64,000 bases of DNA from NCBI RefSeq assembly GCF_905475465.1, contig NC_062237.1:12076501-12140500 (forward strand). Reading direction: 5' to 3'. The position numbers and the translations under genes were made by a program. This document shows positions 9,573 through 20,178 of the stretch, piece after piece. The DNA comes from Pieris napi. Its lineage: Eukaryota > Arthropoda > Insecta > Lepidoptera > Pieridae. The notes under the pieces are model-generated. The model searched no databases. It saw nothing but the letters and a program-made list of their open reading frames with translations, and was not told where the DNA came from. Positions within the stretch are counted from its first letter, which is position 1; the number at the start of each line of letters is the position of its first letter.

Positions 9573-10197
9573 TTTAACAATAAAAACGAAATGTGGTGAG
9601 GGTAAAATGAAAACAAAATTGTAAACCGGGCGGACGTGACTGACAACATGTCGTAAACTTGCGCTATTACTACAAAAGAAAATTTTCACTAATTTTCAAA
9701 TTTATCACATTCAACTTACTTCAGACACAAGCGGCCAAGCCCTGAAAAAGCAAAGAAATTTTATGACTCATAATATTTCAATTGTAGTTTCATTATTTTA
9801 TTAAAATTGACATTTACCTTGACATTACTAATAAGGAATCCCGTTGTATTTCAATTGGTGAACTACTGAAATATGTACTTTAGTTAAGGAAAGTCCTTAC
9901 CAAATTGTTAGAAAATATGACCTTTGAAAATTACTATCCCAAATTCTATAATAAGCTAGATGAAGATTTGAGGCTTAACTTTAATTCTAATATCTACACA
10001 TTTTGTGGGACACTTACATTTAATTATGATTTCATCACATCACGACTACACAGTTTTCCTATTTAAATATGGAGGATAAAATACAAATATACATAGATAA
10101 ATGTATAATTAGTTTGCTATTTCTTTTGCAACACATGTTTTCATTGTAACTATCGTTTATTATAATCCTAATTTCTAATTGTATGTTACAATATTTA
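9573..10197. other. C1 upstream, with coding-like relic
   Basis: The part from 9835 is the C-side version of the unidentified relic seen at 3621, with KLLENMTFENY readable and one in-frame stop. Unassigned sequence lies before it. Confidence 0.35.
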
Positions 10198-10330
10198 AAA
10201 GGCCGGCAACGCAGTCGCGAGCACTCTGGCATTAAGAATGTCCAAGCATTGAGAGTGTTCATGGGCGGTGGTATCACTTAACATTAGATAAGCCTCCTGC
10301 CCGTTTGCCTACTGTTCTATAAAATAAAAA
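10198..10330 (+). repeat. Lepidopteran interspersed repeat, fuller copy
   Basis: GGCCGGCAACGCAGTCGCGAG continues to GGCGGTGGTATCACTTAAC and CCTCCTGCCCGTTTGCC, the known 3' extension of this repeat, ending in an A-rich run. Confidence 0.65.
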
Positions 10331-10526
10331 AAATCCCATATATCTCCTTCCTACACCCTTAAAATCGTTCAGGATTTAATCCCAAGGATTAAATCAAGCG
10401 CAGTGCGTTAGCTATCCGCACTATAGAATATATAATGTATCCTTTTGTTTTAAACCCCATTTTCACCTGATTTTAGATTTGTATTATGTTTGGCGTTTGG
10501 CCACTATGACTGTTGTTGTCCTTTAT

Positions 10527-10592
10527 CCAAATAAGGTAATTTTACGATGCTAGAGCTGCGGATTTTCATTACGTCAGTATTATGACAAATAT
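10527..10592 (+). promoter_or_regulatory. Putative promoter region of C1
   Basis: CCAAATAAGGTAATTTT and TTACGTCAGTATTATGAC (10569-10586). Between them GATGCTAGAG has lost bases compared with GATGCGTTAGAG in the other copies. Confidence 0.4.
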
Positions 10593-10662
10593 TAGCTCAT
10601 AAATCGCTTAAATATAGGTTTCGCCTGGTGAGGTTAGTTCAGACGAGTTTTAAACGCTCACA

Positions 10663-11022
10663 ATGAAGACGTGTGTTCTGTTGTTTTCCTGCCTTGCGAT
10701 CGTTCAATCGCGGAACATCGGTTCAATTGAATCGAGTACTGTGAAAGTGATCCATAGAAAGATAGATAGTGTAGACTTAAGTCTACAAGAAATGAAATCG
10801 GAACCTTTACATAAATTTGATGATGCGTTTGTGAAATCGGATTTATTGGAGAAGATGAGAAAGTATAGAGATTTAAATATGGTTGTTGAGACTTCGGATA
10901 CAAAGAAGCTATTAAGAAGGAAGAGAACCGGTATAGTTGATAGGAAATGTGGAAAGGGTGAAATAGTATATTTTCATAAGTGTATCCGAATTACTGCCTG
11001 TAAGAAAAACAGAAAAAACTGA
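10663..11022 (+). CDS. C1: secreted three-cysteine cationic peptide precursor (type C)
   Basis: 119 residues: signal peptide 1-16, propeptide to Leu84, RRKR 85-88, mature peptide 89-119 (31 residues, net about +7). Cysteines 96, 107 and 113 give Cys-x10-Cys-x5-Cys, two residues more than type B in the last loop. The mature core is GEIVYFHK where type B has QKRYFVK, so the loop between the first two cysteines is much less basic and has lost the Arg/Lys cluster. The CKKNRKN tail is shared with B. The protein is identical in C1, C2 and C3, unlike the B proteins. The start codon context is CTCACAATGA. Confidence 0.88.
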   Translation: MKTCVLLFSCLAIVQSRNIGSIESSTVKVIHRKIDSVDLSLQEMKSEPLHKFDDAFVKSDLLEKMRKYRDLNMVVETSDTKKLLRRKRTGIVDRKCGKGEIVYFHKCIRITACKKNRKN

Positions 11023-11053
11023 GTTTTTATCAAAAACTATAATATACTTTAAT

Positions 11054-11470
11054 GTAAGTATTTTATCGTTTATAATTTTTCTTTGATATCGTAAGTAGTT
11101 AATAGCTATCGTCATATTTTGGACAAACCAGAACACTAGTTAATGATTTAAAATACTTTTATTATTACATTTTCTCTAATTTATCGTTTAGGCAATTTGT
11201 GTTTTATGAATATAGCGATAGTTTTAGAAACGCAACATTTATTATTTAATTTTTCGGCCATCTTGTTTATAGTTATTTATTATGTGATGAAATGGTGTTT
11301 TAAACATACTTTATGCACCACATATTAATTTAAAAAAATTAAAATAAAAAAGTAATGATTTTAAAATATCCTATCAATATCTATAAATTATAAAATATAT
11401 AATCTTAATTACATTCAAGTCCTTCCCTCTTCTACAAATCTCTAACCAATTTTTTATTATTTCTTTTCAG
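11054..11470 (+). other. 3'UTR intron of C1
   Basis: Donor TTTAAT|GTAAGTATT lies 31 nt past the stop; acceptor TTATTTCTTTTCAG. It contains the TTTTTCGGCCATCTTG block that also occurs in the relics upstream of the B genes. Confidence 0.6.
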
Positions 11471-11655
11471 ATAGATGCTTCAGCAACCTTCTTCAAGTTA
11501 TACTATCACGCCTCAGCTAGTAATTTATTACTATTTTTTGTAGGTCGCGTCACTGATGAGGCCTTGTCTTAGACTTTCTTTTTATTGTTGTTTAATGGAT
11601 GTATTGAAGATAATATTAAGTTATAAGAAATAAAATTTTCTCAAATCATAACTTT
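11471..11655 (+). other. 3'UTR exon 2 of C1
   Basis: ATAGATGCTTCAGCAACCTTC, homologous to exon 2 of type B. AATAAA at 11629-11634 is a well-placed polyadenylation signal. Confidence 0.5.
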
Positions 11656-11984
11656 TTGTTTACTTCGGACCCCATGAAAAAACATACTCTACCGAAAAGT
11701 GACCCTGTATAACATGTTTTAGCGCATTTAATAGGGATTCTGAAAAAGTATTACACATTGCCATGAGTGGCTCTAATTTCTTTCTAGGAGGAAAAAACAA
11801 AACAACGATTTGACTTATGATAGATTAATTACCTACCTGTGACCAGTGCTGTGTGAATCGGACAAGATAGACATAACGAAGACTCTCTATGACGATAAAA
11901 AAAGCTCTGCCTCTTGAAATTCGTTATAAAAAGTTTACACTGTATTTGTACACAAACATAATCGCGAAATTAAAAAAAGTGCGT

Positions 11985-12490
11985 GCGTACAAATTACACT
12001 TGTTAGAAGTGAAACTTCTTTGGTATACTAATTTTTAAGGTCTTGTTCATTTTTGTACAAATCTAAAACTTTAAATTTCCGAGACTTAGAGGGAGGGAAA
12101 AAGGAAGATATGTTAGAAATTGCATGAGTTTAATTGTCATTAAAATATTAAAAGCCTTGAAAATTTATACAAAATATAAATTTAATTTTTTAAAATTTAT
12201 TTCTTAGATAATAAAATCAAGTGGTCTTTCAATTTACAATTCGTCATTTGAGATTTCAATAAATTTTGCATAAAATATGAAATACTTATATTTCATTAAT
12301 TCTCTTTACGAAATTTTAATTTTAAAAATATAATTTCTATAAGGTACTTCGCCCTTCTAACTCTCTCTCAATCGATCTTAATCGCTCTCTCCCTTGTCTT
12401 TGACAAAAACGCTGCACATGTTCGTGACGTTTCATCCGTAAAGAAATTACCCTCATACGCCTAAAGAAGTTTCATTTCAAAGGAATTGAC
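11985..12490 (+). repeat. MITE-like repeat downstream of C1
   Basis: Has the same end blocks as the repeat in the A intron: GTTAGAAGTGAAACTTCTTTG at the left, and TACGCCTAAAGAAGTTTC at the right, preceded by GTGACGTTTCATCCGTAAAG. The flanking sequence 11656-11984 and 12491-12743 holds nothing recognised. Confidence 0.45.
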
Positions 12491-12743
12491 TTTAAAAATG
12501 AATGGCGATGCAACCTTTTAAGTCTGGGCACATTTTTTATATATGTTTCGTCATAATAAAATTATTATGATTCTGTGCCTGACACGTTGGATGTTGGTTG
12601 GTCTATGCTTTCCTTCGCAGTACGAGGATTACATACGCACAAAAAAAGGCCATTCGATTGATTGATGATGATTCGGTGCAAATTTGAGGTTCGAACTTAC
12701 TTATTGGCATTTATTATCAGCATATGTATGGCCAAATTTTATC

Positions 12744-12798
12744 TATAAATATATAACAATAGATAGACAGATGACAGATAGATAGACTTATAAATACA
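12744..12798 (-). mobile_element. SINE, tail part left of the LTR insertion (minus strand)
   Basis: AATAGATAGACAGATGACAGATAGATAGAC and ATAAATACA correspond to the microsatellite region of the SINE seen whole at 28583. The rest of the SINE continues at 19270, on the other side of the LTR element. Confidence 0.6.
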
Positions 12799-13174
12799 TG
12801 TAAAGAGAATGATCTCTTTAATTTGAATATTCGCGCGCACTGCTAGTTCGTGAGTGAGCCGCGTCGTGTCACGTCAAGCTAGCTGACATTGTCAAAGATG
12901 TAAAGGACAAATATGCTGAGATTGTTGAATTGTATTTTAATCTTATTTGTTAATTAATTTAATACTTAGTTAAGCTATATGCATCGAGAGGTGATAACAA
13001 TGAGCTTTTATTGTCGTTTCTTTACTTACAGGTAAGATTGTGTTAGTCTTGTAAGGATTGTATCAGTGTGTAACCTACTCGATAAATAAAATTGCATTCT
13101 TTTCTTACAGAGAAACAAATAGAAGTTTTATTTAGCCTCTTGCTTGCTATTGAAATACAGACTATTGTCTTATA
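12799..13174 (+). repeat. Left LTR (unit 1)
   Basis: Starts TGTAAAGAGAATGATC and ends TTGTCTTATA. It contains AATAAA and a TTACAGGTAAG junction-like stretch. It differs from the right LTR at few positions (for example GAGC versus GAAC after AACAAT). Confidence 0.8.
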
Positions 13175-13194
13175 AAACGACAATACTTGTTTAT

Positions 13195-14136
13195 ATGGCA
13201 CAAAAATTGCAGTTTGCATTTAAGCTGGAAGCATCACAAACTGACAATAAGACGAGTGTAATTGCCATAACCTCAATTACAACAGAAGATGACAAAAAGT
13301 ATACACTGTCTGAGACTGATAAATACGCGAGTCGTCACATAGCATTAACAAAAACAGAAACCTACAAAAGAGTGAGAAAAAGTTTAAATCAAAGAGGTCA
13401 AGAAAGAACAATATGGATGACATGTACAGAAGAAATGATTCAAGCCTATTTTGATGAAGATAATAATTTAATGTTTAACGACCTATATTTAAAAGAAGAA
13501 AAAAAACAAACAGATATTGTAGAATCCACACAGAAGAAAAAGGGTCTACTAAATTTGAAAAATATATCAGAAAGATTCATGATTGAGAAATTTGTATGTA
13601 AATTCTCAAATGCGAAACAATGGATAGAAATATTGTGGAAACGAGTGGAAAAATAAATTTTTGGACACATTTGCCGATAAAGGATGGAGTTCGGGAATGT
13701 ATGCCATATTTTACAAATATAAAGAAGGATCACTGATGGAATACGCCATTAGAAAAGAAAAGTTATTATTAGATATGGATGAAAATATTGGCGGGAAAAG
13801 TCTGGTCACACTTATAGCAGCCGGCTTACCTGAATTTATTAGAAACAGAATTGATCCTGAAAAGTGTGAAACCTCAACAAGATTGCTTCATGAAATAAGT
13901 AAATGTGAAAGTTTGGTAAATAATAAAAACTTCAAAATAAAAAAGGAAGAAAAAGATGACAATAAGAAATACAGTTTAGGAAAAAACCATGCAAAATCTG
14001 TCAGTATTTAAATAAGGGTAATCGATACCACCCAGAACAGTCTTGTTGGTTTAAAAAAGAAGGGGCAGATAACAAAAGGATTGGAAGTAATTCGGTTATA
14101 GAAGTAAATCTAAGCGAAGAGACAAAAAACGAGTAA
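13195..14136 (+). pseudogene. gag remnant of the LTR element (unit 1)
   Basis: Starts MAQKLQFAFKLEA. The capsid-like part has NAKQWIEIL, followed by a frame change at about 13656 and DTFADKGWSSGMY in the next frame. A second change leads to a CCHC-type zinc knuckle with Cys-x2-Cys-x9-His-x4-Cys (CKICQYLNKG.., from 13990), ending at a TAA at 14134. The gag product would form the particle and bind RNA. The two frame changes are shared by all three copies, so they predate the duplication. Confidence 0.7.
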
Positions 14137-14144
14137 TCACACCA

Positions 14145-14405
14145 TTGATAAAAATAAATATGTTATTAGAAGACACAATACAAATAAATGGAATATATGA
14201 TTCAGGCTCACAAGTGTCTCTGATAAACAAAAGGTTAGTTAGAACACAGAATGATTCTGTGGATACAAATAGAATATTATTAAGAACTGTCAATGGTGTG
14301 ACATACACAAAAGGTTTAATAAGAATAAAAGTAAAGATTTTTGATATAGAAGAATATGTTGATGTTTTTATTGTAGACAAACTGGATTTTGAAGATTTCA
14401 TTATA
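14145..14405 (+). pseudogene. Aspartic protease fragment of the LTR element (unit 1)
   Basis: NGIYDSGSQVSLINKR carries the retroviral-type active site Asp-Ser-Gly with the usual hydrophobic surroundings. The frame differs from the end of gag, as in elements that use frameshifting. The domain is cut by the LINE after LDFEDFI; its continuation GLDMIKK resumes at 17184. Confidence 0.7.
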
Positions 14406-17163
14406 ACTCAAACTCAAACTCAAAATATCTTTATTCAAGTAGGTAACCAAGTACACTTTTGAATAGTCAAGTTAAATTAATCGTAAATTTACATTTACTA
14501 CCAGTTCGCAAGTCAAGGGCGTAGAGCGGGTAAGAAGAACTGGCAAGAAACTTTCCGCCACTCTTTTTAATCGCCAAGTATTGTCATACAAATTGTTTGA
14601 ACTGGAGCAATTCAATCCCAAGGATTAGGATCATTTAAGTAGTCCTCAAATTTATAAAAAGCTTTGTTGATTAATTTTCGTTTAACGAGGACTTTGAATT
14701 TATTTAGTGATAATTCTCTAATTGCGCTTGGGAGTTTGTTGTAAAAACGAATACAATTTCCATATAAGGAGTGATTTATCTTTTGGAGCCTGGTTGGTCG
14801 TACACTCAAATTAGTTCTATTTCGCGTATTATACTGGTGAAAGTCACCATTTGTTTTAAAATCGTTTTTATTTTTTTGGACATACAACAAGGCTTCAAGA
14901 ATATATTGACCAGATAGTGTCATAATATTTAATTCCTTAAACTTATTCCGTACCGACTCTCTCGGAGAAACACAACAAATACCCCGAACAGCCCGCTTCT
15001 GCAGCACAAATATGGATTGAACCTTTGCAGCAGCACCCCACAATAAAATGCCGTACGACATAACGCTATGAAAGTAGCTATGATACACAATTTTAGCCGT
15101 GTCCTCATCAGTAAACTGTCGGATTTTCTTTACTGCATATGCTGCAGAGCTCAGCCTATTCGAAAGAGTCTCTATGTGTGGGCCCCATTGGAGTTTACTA
15201 TATATTGTTATGCCTAGAAAAACAGTTTTGTCAACAAAGTTTAGTTCACTGTCCTTAATTTTCAGGTTACCAATATCTCGCTTTACGCTAGTAGTTGTAA
15301 ATCTAATACATTTTGTTTTATTCTCATTAAGCAATAAGTTATTTACATTAAACCAGTTAACTATACGAGAGATAGAATTGTTTACATCGTCCAATAATAC
15401 GTTATTCCTATTCACTTTAAATAGAAGTGAAGTGTCATCAGCAAACAATACCATCTCATGAACTTCGTTGACAAAGAATGGGAGGTCATTTATGTAAATC
15501 AGAAATAAGAAAGGCCCGAGAATCGATCCTTGGGGGACGCCCATTGATACCTGCGAACCCGGAGAGGTGACTCCATTGACATGAACTCTTTGGATCCTTC
15601 CCTTTAAATATGAATTCATCAGGCTGGAAGCTTTGCCATCAACGCCATAGTGTTGAAGCTTTCCAACGAGTATATCAGGATGAACACAGTCAAAGGCCTT
15701 TGACAGGTCACAAAAGACGCCGACTCCGTCATATGATTCTTCCCAGGCGTTAAATATGTCCGAAATCAACTTCACACCGGCATCGATTGTGGAGCGACCC
15801 TTAGTGAAACCATACTGTTTATTATGTAAGAGTTTATTTTTATTAAAATGTAAAGAAAGCTGGTCTAGCATTATCTTTTCAAAAACTTTGCTCAACGCAG
15901 GGAGCACGGAAACAGGTCTGAAGTTTGACGGATCAGACTCACTACCTGCCTTGAACAACGGTGTAATCTTACTTAATTTCATTTCGTCCGGAAAGACTCC
16001 ACAATCGATACAGCTGTTAAAAATTATAGACAATTCAGAGCTTATTACATTAATAACGGAATTTAAAATGACTGTTGACATACCCCATATATCTTTACTT
16101 TTTTTTAAATTAATAAGCTTAAAAGTTTTAACGATATCATTACAAGTTATATGTTTAAACTGAAATTTAATATTACATTCAGGTACACATTTTTCTAGCA
16201 ATGAGATCGCAGCAGCAGGTGAAGAATCTAGGGACTTGGTCGTATTTAGTGGTACATTTGTAAAGAACTCTTCAAAAGAAGAAGCTACCTCTGGATCAGA
16301 TTTTATTAACTTCCCTTTAACTTTTAACATATAATCAGTTCGTTTGTCAGACGTTTTACCTGATTCTTCATTTATTATTTTCCAGGTAGCTTTTACTTTA
16401 TCCATGCTATTTTTTATTTTTGAACTTAAATATTGAGACTTTGCAGTTTTGCAATCTTTTTTGAAATTATTTGAATACAACCTAACATATTCCCTAAATT
16501 CCACACTAGTGTTATATTGCATTTCGTCATAGATTTCATATAATTTTAACCTTTTCCTGTGTAACTCCTCATTTGCCCAGTCACAGAAACTTGTTTTCTC
16601 AGAGACCAATAAAGTCTTTTGAGTAAATACTTTCTTGAATTTATCAATAAATGATCCAAAAAAAGTATTGTATAAATTATTAGGGGATGAGTTGCCACAC
16701 AGAAATGGCATTCTATAGACCAATGCTTCTCTAAATCTGTCCAAACGGTCATTTGTAATAGGAGTTATCACAATTTTCTTCTTTTTACATGTTTTTTGTT
16801 TCCTTAATTGGAATTCAAACCATTGACCAGTGTGATCAGATTTAAATCTATTGAAAATACAAACATTCAAAGGGGCTATGTCACTATATATGTTATCTAT
16901 ACAAGTTGCGGTGCTAGCTGTTATTCTTGTGGGTGAATGAAATTGATTTATTAAATTGTATGAACGAAAAAGACTAAGTATGCGTACACTTGAATTAGAA
17001 TGACAAAGTGAATTGACATTAAAGTCCCCACACACAATTAGCCCTTTATTACACTTTACTAATTTACACAATATCTCCTCTAATACATTTTCAACATTAT
17101 TATAGACAGCTGATGGAGGACAATATAGACATACAACAATGAATTGCTCCAGTTCCACACAGG
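14406..17163 (-). mobile_element. 5'-truncated non-LTR retrotransposon (Jockey/CR1-like), unit 1
   Basis: Antisense insertion. Its 3' end on the minus strand carries AATAAAG and ends in (TTTGAG)n. AGATTTCA occurs at both edges (14393-14400, 17164-17171) as a likely target duplication. The 5' end is truncated inside the endonuclease domain. Confidence 0.85.
14612..17158 (-). CDS. LINE ORF2 fragment: endonuclease (partial) and reverse transcriptase
   Basis: 848 residues. The N-terminal 120 or so are the C-terminal half of an apurinic-like endonuclease (YCPPS, GDFNVN, SDHT). The RT shows LSKAFDCVHP, GVPQGSILGP (about residue 538), FADDTSLL (about 570, catalytic DD) and the usual C-terminal region ending NDPNPWD. 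The first Met is only the first available codon, since the true start is lost, so the protein lacks the endonuclease N-terminus. This is the only one of the three copies with an uninterrupted frame. Confidence 0.82.
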   Translation of the reverse strand: MELEQFIVVCLYCPPSAVYNNVENVLEEILCKLVKCNKGLIVCGDFNVNSLCHSNSSVRILSLFRSYNLINQFHSPTRITASTATCIDNIYSDIAPLNVCIFNRFKSDHTGQWFEFQLRKQKTCKKKKIVITPITNDRLDRFREALVYRMPFLCGNSSPNNLYNTFFGSFIDKFKKVFTQKTLLVSEKTSFCDWANEELHRKRLKLYEIYDEMQYNTSVEFREYVRLYSNNFKKDCKTAKSQYLSSKIKNSMDKVKATWKIINEESGKTSDKRTDYMLKVKGKLIKSDPEVASSFEEFFTNVPLNTTKSLDSSPAAAISLLEKCVPECNIKFQFKHITCNDIVKTFKLINLKKSKDIWGMSTVILNSVINVISSELSIIFNSCIDCGVFPDEMKLSKITPLFKAGSESDPSNFRPVSVLPALSKVFEKIMLDQLSLHFNKNKLLHNKQYGFTKGRSTIDAGVKLISDIFNAWEESYDGVGVFCDLSKAFDCVHPDILVGKLQHYGVDGKASSLMNSYLKGRIQRVHVNGVTSPGSQVSMGVPQGSILGPFLFLIYINDLPFFVNEVHEMVLFADDTSLLFKVNRNNVLLDDVNNSISRIVNWFNVNNLLLNENKTKCIRFTTTSVKRDIGNLKIKDSELNFVDKTVFLGITIYSKLQWGPHIETLSNRLSSAAYAVKKIRQFTDEDTAKIVYHSYFHSVMSYGILLWGAAAKVQSIFVLQKRAVRGICCVSPRESVRNKFKELNIMTLSGQYILEALLYVQKNKNDFKTNGDFHQYNTRNRTNLSVRPTRLQKINHSLYGNCIRFYNKLPSAIRELSLNKFKVLVKRKLINKAFYKFEDYLNDPNPWD

Positions 17164-17183
17164 AGATTTCAATAGTTAATATA

Positions 17184-18828
17184 GGACTAGATATGATAAA
17201 AAAATTTAAATTAGCTCAAAATGAAGATTTTAAATTTTTACAAAAGACAAAGAAGGAGATAAATACTATGAATGCATTTGAAGAGATAGAGGAAATTAAA
17301 GTCAATTTTAATGAGCATGTGAATAAAAATGACTTCATTACAAATCTACATCACTTGGACAATATCAAAAAGTCCCGAATACACAATTTAATAGAGAATT
17401 ATAATACTATATTTGCCAAAGACAAATATGATGTAGGTACAGTAACAGATTATGAAGCCCGGATAGACTTAATGGTGGACAAGTACTGTAGCAAAAGACC
17501 ATATCGTTGCACATTAGAAGACAAAATAGAAATAGAAAAACAGGTGGGTAATTTACTAAAAAATAACTTAATTGAGGAATCATACAGCCCATTCGCAGCA
17601 CCAGTTACCTTGGCATTTAAAAGAGACGAAAATACAAAATCGAGACTCTGTATTGATTTTCGTGAACTAAACAAGATAGTCATACCACAAGCACAACCAT
17701 TTCCATTGATAAGCGACTTGATTGTTAAAGCAAGAAATTGTAAATATTTTACCACACACACATTCCGCGTTTTGGTCTATACCACTACGTATTGAGGACA
17801 GACAAAAGACAGGATTTGTCACACAGGATGGACATTATCAATGGACTTGCCTACCATTTGGATTGAAAACATCACCTGCCATTTTCCAGAGAATTTTATC
17901 AAATATATTAAGAAATAATAACTTGAAAGACTTCACAGAAAACTACATTGATGATATCTTAATATTTTCACAATCGTTTGAAGAACATAATATAGATCAC
18001 ATAGAAAAAGTACTCAAAGCAATAATAAAAGAAGGATTCAGATTAAAATTTAAAAAATGCACATTTGCAGCAACATCAGTGAAATACCTACATTTGTTAG
18101 TTGATCATTTTACAAGATTTGCGTTCATTCTGACATCAAAAACGCAAAATGCTGCATATTTCATCAAGTTAGTAAAAAAAGTTCTGGAGACGGAAAACAT
18201 TGAGATATTACTAGCAGATCAGTATCCAGGATTAAATTCAAAAGAATTTTTGACAGATAATGATGTAAAACTAATATTTACTGCGGTAGATACACCATTT
18301 TCAAACGGACTCAACGAAAGATTGAACCAAACACTGGTTAACAAAATGAGGTGCAAAATAAATCAGAAGAATGAAAAGAAATCCTGGACGTCAATTGCAA
18401 GAGAATGTATAGATAAGTATAATGAAACCGAGCACACAGTGACAGGCTTTGCACCAGTATATCTATTAGAAGGAAAAGTCACCAGTATTTTGCCACAAGA
18501 ACTACGACAACCATTAGATACAGAAACATGGGTTCAAAATAGACAACAAGCACTTGAAAGATCAATTAGATCACATGCATATAATAAGAAATTATTTGAT
18601 AAAGGCAGAACACAATGGGAATTCAACATAGGAGAACTGGTATATGTTGAAAACGGAAACAAATTAAATAGGAAGAAAATGGACAATTTAAGAATCGGCC
18701 CATTTGAAATAACAGTCAAAATATCGAATACAATATACAAAATAAACACAGGCAGAACAAAAACTAATACAAGCTTATACCATATAACAAAACTTATTCG
18801 AATGGACGGTGGAATAAATGATGGATAA
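17184..18828 (+). pseudogene. pol remnant: RT joined to integrase core (unit 1)
   Basis: RT motifs CIDFRELNK and YIDDILIFSQS (catalytic YxDD) are present. Motif A (LDINSAFW in the other copies) is damaged here by a net 5-bp loss at about 17755, which removes its catalytic Asp and shifts the frame. After VKYL the sequence jumps directly to VDHFTRFAFI, the start of the integrase core (Asp, LLADQYPGLNSKEF, NGLNERLNQ = D,D,E). RNase H and the integrase zinc finger are missing in all three copies. Confidence 0.8.
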
Positions 18829-18893
18829 CGCTGAATAATATGTACGGCTACCATGAGAATTACTGGAGCAATTCTCATCCTGGAGGAGGGAGA

Positions 18894-19269
18894 TATAAAG
18901 AGAATGATCTCTTTAATTTGAATATTCGCGCGCACTGCTAGTTCGTGAGTGAGCCGCGTCGTGTCACGTCAAGCTAGCTGACATTGTCAAAGATGTAAAG
19001 GACAAATATGCTGAGATTGTTGAATTGTATTTTAATCTTATTTGTTAATTAATTTAATACTTAGTTAAGCTATATGCATCGAGAGGTGATAACAATGAAC
19101 TTTTATTGTCGTTTCTTTACTTACAGGTAAGATTGTGTTAGTCTTGTAAGGATTGTATCAGTGTGTAACCTACTCGATAAATAAAATTGCATTCTTTACT
19201 TACAGAGAAACAAATAGAAGTTTTATTTAGCCTCTTGCTTGCTATTGAAATACAGACTATTGTCTTATA
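18894..19269 (+). repeat. Right LTR (unit 1)
   Basis: 376 bp, directly after the polypurine run. It begins TATAAAGAGAATGATCTC and has TTTACTTACAG where the left LTR has TTTTCTTACAG. Confidence 0.8.
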
Positions 19270-19402
19270 TACATACTTAAACGCCCAAGACCTAAGCACA
19301 ACACCAAATGCTCATCACATCGATGTTCGTCTCAGCCGGGGATCGAACCCGGGACCCATGGATTCGCAGTCAGGGGTACTAACACTAGACCAATGAGTCG
19401 TC
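19270..19402 (-). mobile_element. SINE, head part right of the LTR insertion (minus strand)
   Basis: The minus strand has an A-box-like TGGTCTAGTGTTAG and a B box GGTTCGATCCCC, then GACGAACATCGATGTGATG. It continues the tail at 12744-12798. It resembles a tRNA but lacks cloverleaf pairing beyond the promoter. Confidence 0.75.
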
Positions 19403-19714
19403 CGTAGTTGACAAGCGACACCGATCCCTACTTTATTATTTTTGTATCACGTGACCACAAGTTTTCGACATAAGCGCTACAGATTTTGAAAGTAAGATCA
19501 TATAAAATATCTTAATTGGCACCAAAAGCTCAATATTCAAGTCGGTAAATCGCTATCGCCATAGAATGTTACAGTGTAAGGGCGCTGGTACCGGAGAAAA
19601 AGACAGTGAGAATTGGCTTTCGTTTATGAACAATAATTTTACACTTACTGTAAGATCTACGTATCCCAAAGATCAAAGTCCAATTGTAATATTTTCCCAT
19701 ACGTATGATGTATT

Positions 19715-19785
19715 CATATAAATAAGGTAAAATAACGGTGCGTTTGAGTTACGGGTTTTCGTTACGTCAGTATTACGACAAATAC
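19715..19785 (+). promoter_or_regulatory. Putative promoter region of A2
   Basis: TATAAATAAGG at 19717 and TTACGTCAGTATTACGAC at 19762. Confidence 0.4.
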
Positions 19786-19851
19786 TGACTCACAAATGAC
19801 TTAAATTTTCAAGCCGCATAGAAGTTGCTCCAAACGAGTTCTTAGCTAACG

Positions 19852-20178
19852 ATGAAGACGTGTGTTCTGTTGTTCACCTGCTTTGCGATCGTTCAATCGC
19901 GGCACATCGATTCAATTGAATCGAGTAGTGTGAAAGTGATCCATAGAAAGATAGATAGTGTAGACTTAAGTCTCCATGTAATGAAATCGAAACCTTTACA
20001 TAAATTTGATGATGCGTTTGTGAATTCGGATATATTGGAGAAGTTGAAAAAGTATAGAGATTTAAATGTGATTTTTGAGAAATCAAATAAGCTTTCAAGA
20101 AAGAAGAGATCGGGTATTCTACTAGGAAGATGTGCCAGAGGTTATAGGAGATTAGGGATTAGTTGCAGAAAACTTTAA
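19852..20178 (+). CDS. A2: type A cationic cytokine-like peptide precursor
   Basis: 108 residues with the same signal peptide, RKKR site and 22-residue mature peptide as A1 (identical from Ser87 to Leu108). Propeptide differences from A1: Val43, Asp54 and Asn72, the last unique to this copy. The stop codon is again directly followed by the GTGAGT donor. The 5' leader differs slightly (TTAAATTTTCAAG for TTAAATATTCAAG). The identical mature peptide points to the same product as A1 and A4. Confidence 0.88.
   Translation: MKTCVLLFTCFAIVQSRHIDSIESSSVKVIHRKIDSVDLSLHVMKSKPLHKFDDAFVNSDILEKLKKYRDLNVIFEKSNKLSRKKRSGILLGRCARGYRRLGISCRKL

Larger units (their letters stand above)
12799..19269 (+). mobile_element. 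Ty3/gypsy-like LTR retrotransposon with nested LINE (unit 1)
   Basis: Two 376-bp LTRs (12799-13174 and 18894-19269) flank gag, protease, RT and integrase remnants. A polypurine run (GGAGGAGGGAGA) precedes the right LTR. The host SINE is split with a short ATACA duplication. The right LTR starts TA instead of TG. A 2.76-kb antisense LINE sits between protease and RT. Not functional. Confidence 0.88.
1..19448 (+). repeat. Segmental duplication unit 1 (genes A1, B1, C1)
   Basis: The first bases (ACGTGACCACAAG) recur at 19449, 41872 and 55091, which sets the period. The unit carries one A, one B and one C peptide gene, a unit-specific mariner, and ends in the SINE/LTR/LINE nest. The left edge of the window coincides with the unit start by chance, so the true left boundary is not seen. 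Confidence 0.85.

Noticed and set aside
15099..16163. Plus-strand open frames of 120 and 135 codons within the LINE
   Set aside because: Antisense shadows of the RT coding region; same in all three copies.
14406..17163. The LINE as a functional, complete element
   Set aside because: The 5' part with the endonuclease N-terminus and any ORF1 is missing, so it cannot be autonomous.
17139..17183. MNCSSSTQEISIVNI as start of the pol protein
   Set aside because: These codons lie in the antisense LINE end and target duplication; the element's own reading resumes at GLDMIKK.
19187..19396. 69-codon open frame MHSLLTEKQ..TLDQ, three copies
   Set aside because: Runs from the right LTR into the SINE head; no coding function expected.
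19300..19402. A possible tRNA gene (GGTTCGATCCCC on the minus strand, also 28583 and 29471 on the plus strand)
   Set aside because: A and B boxes are followed by SINE bodies and tails; the acceptor stem does not pair.
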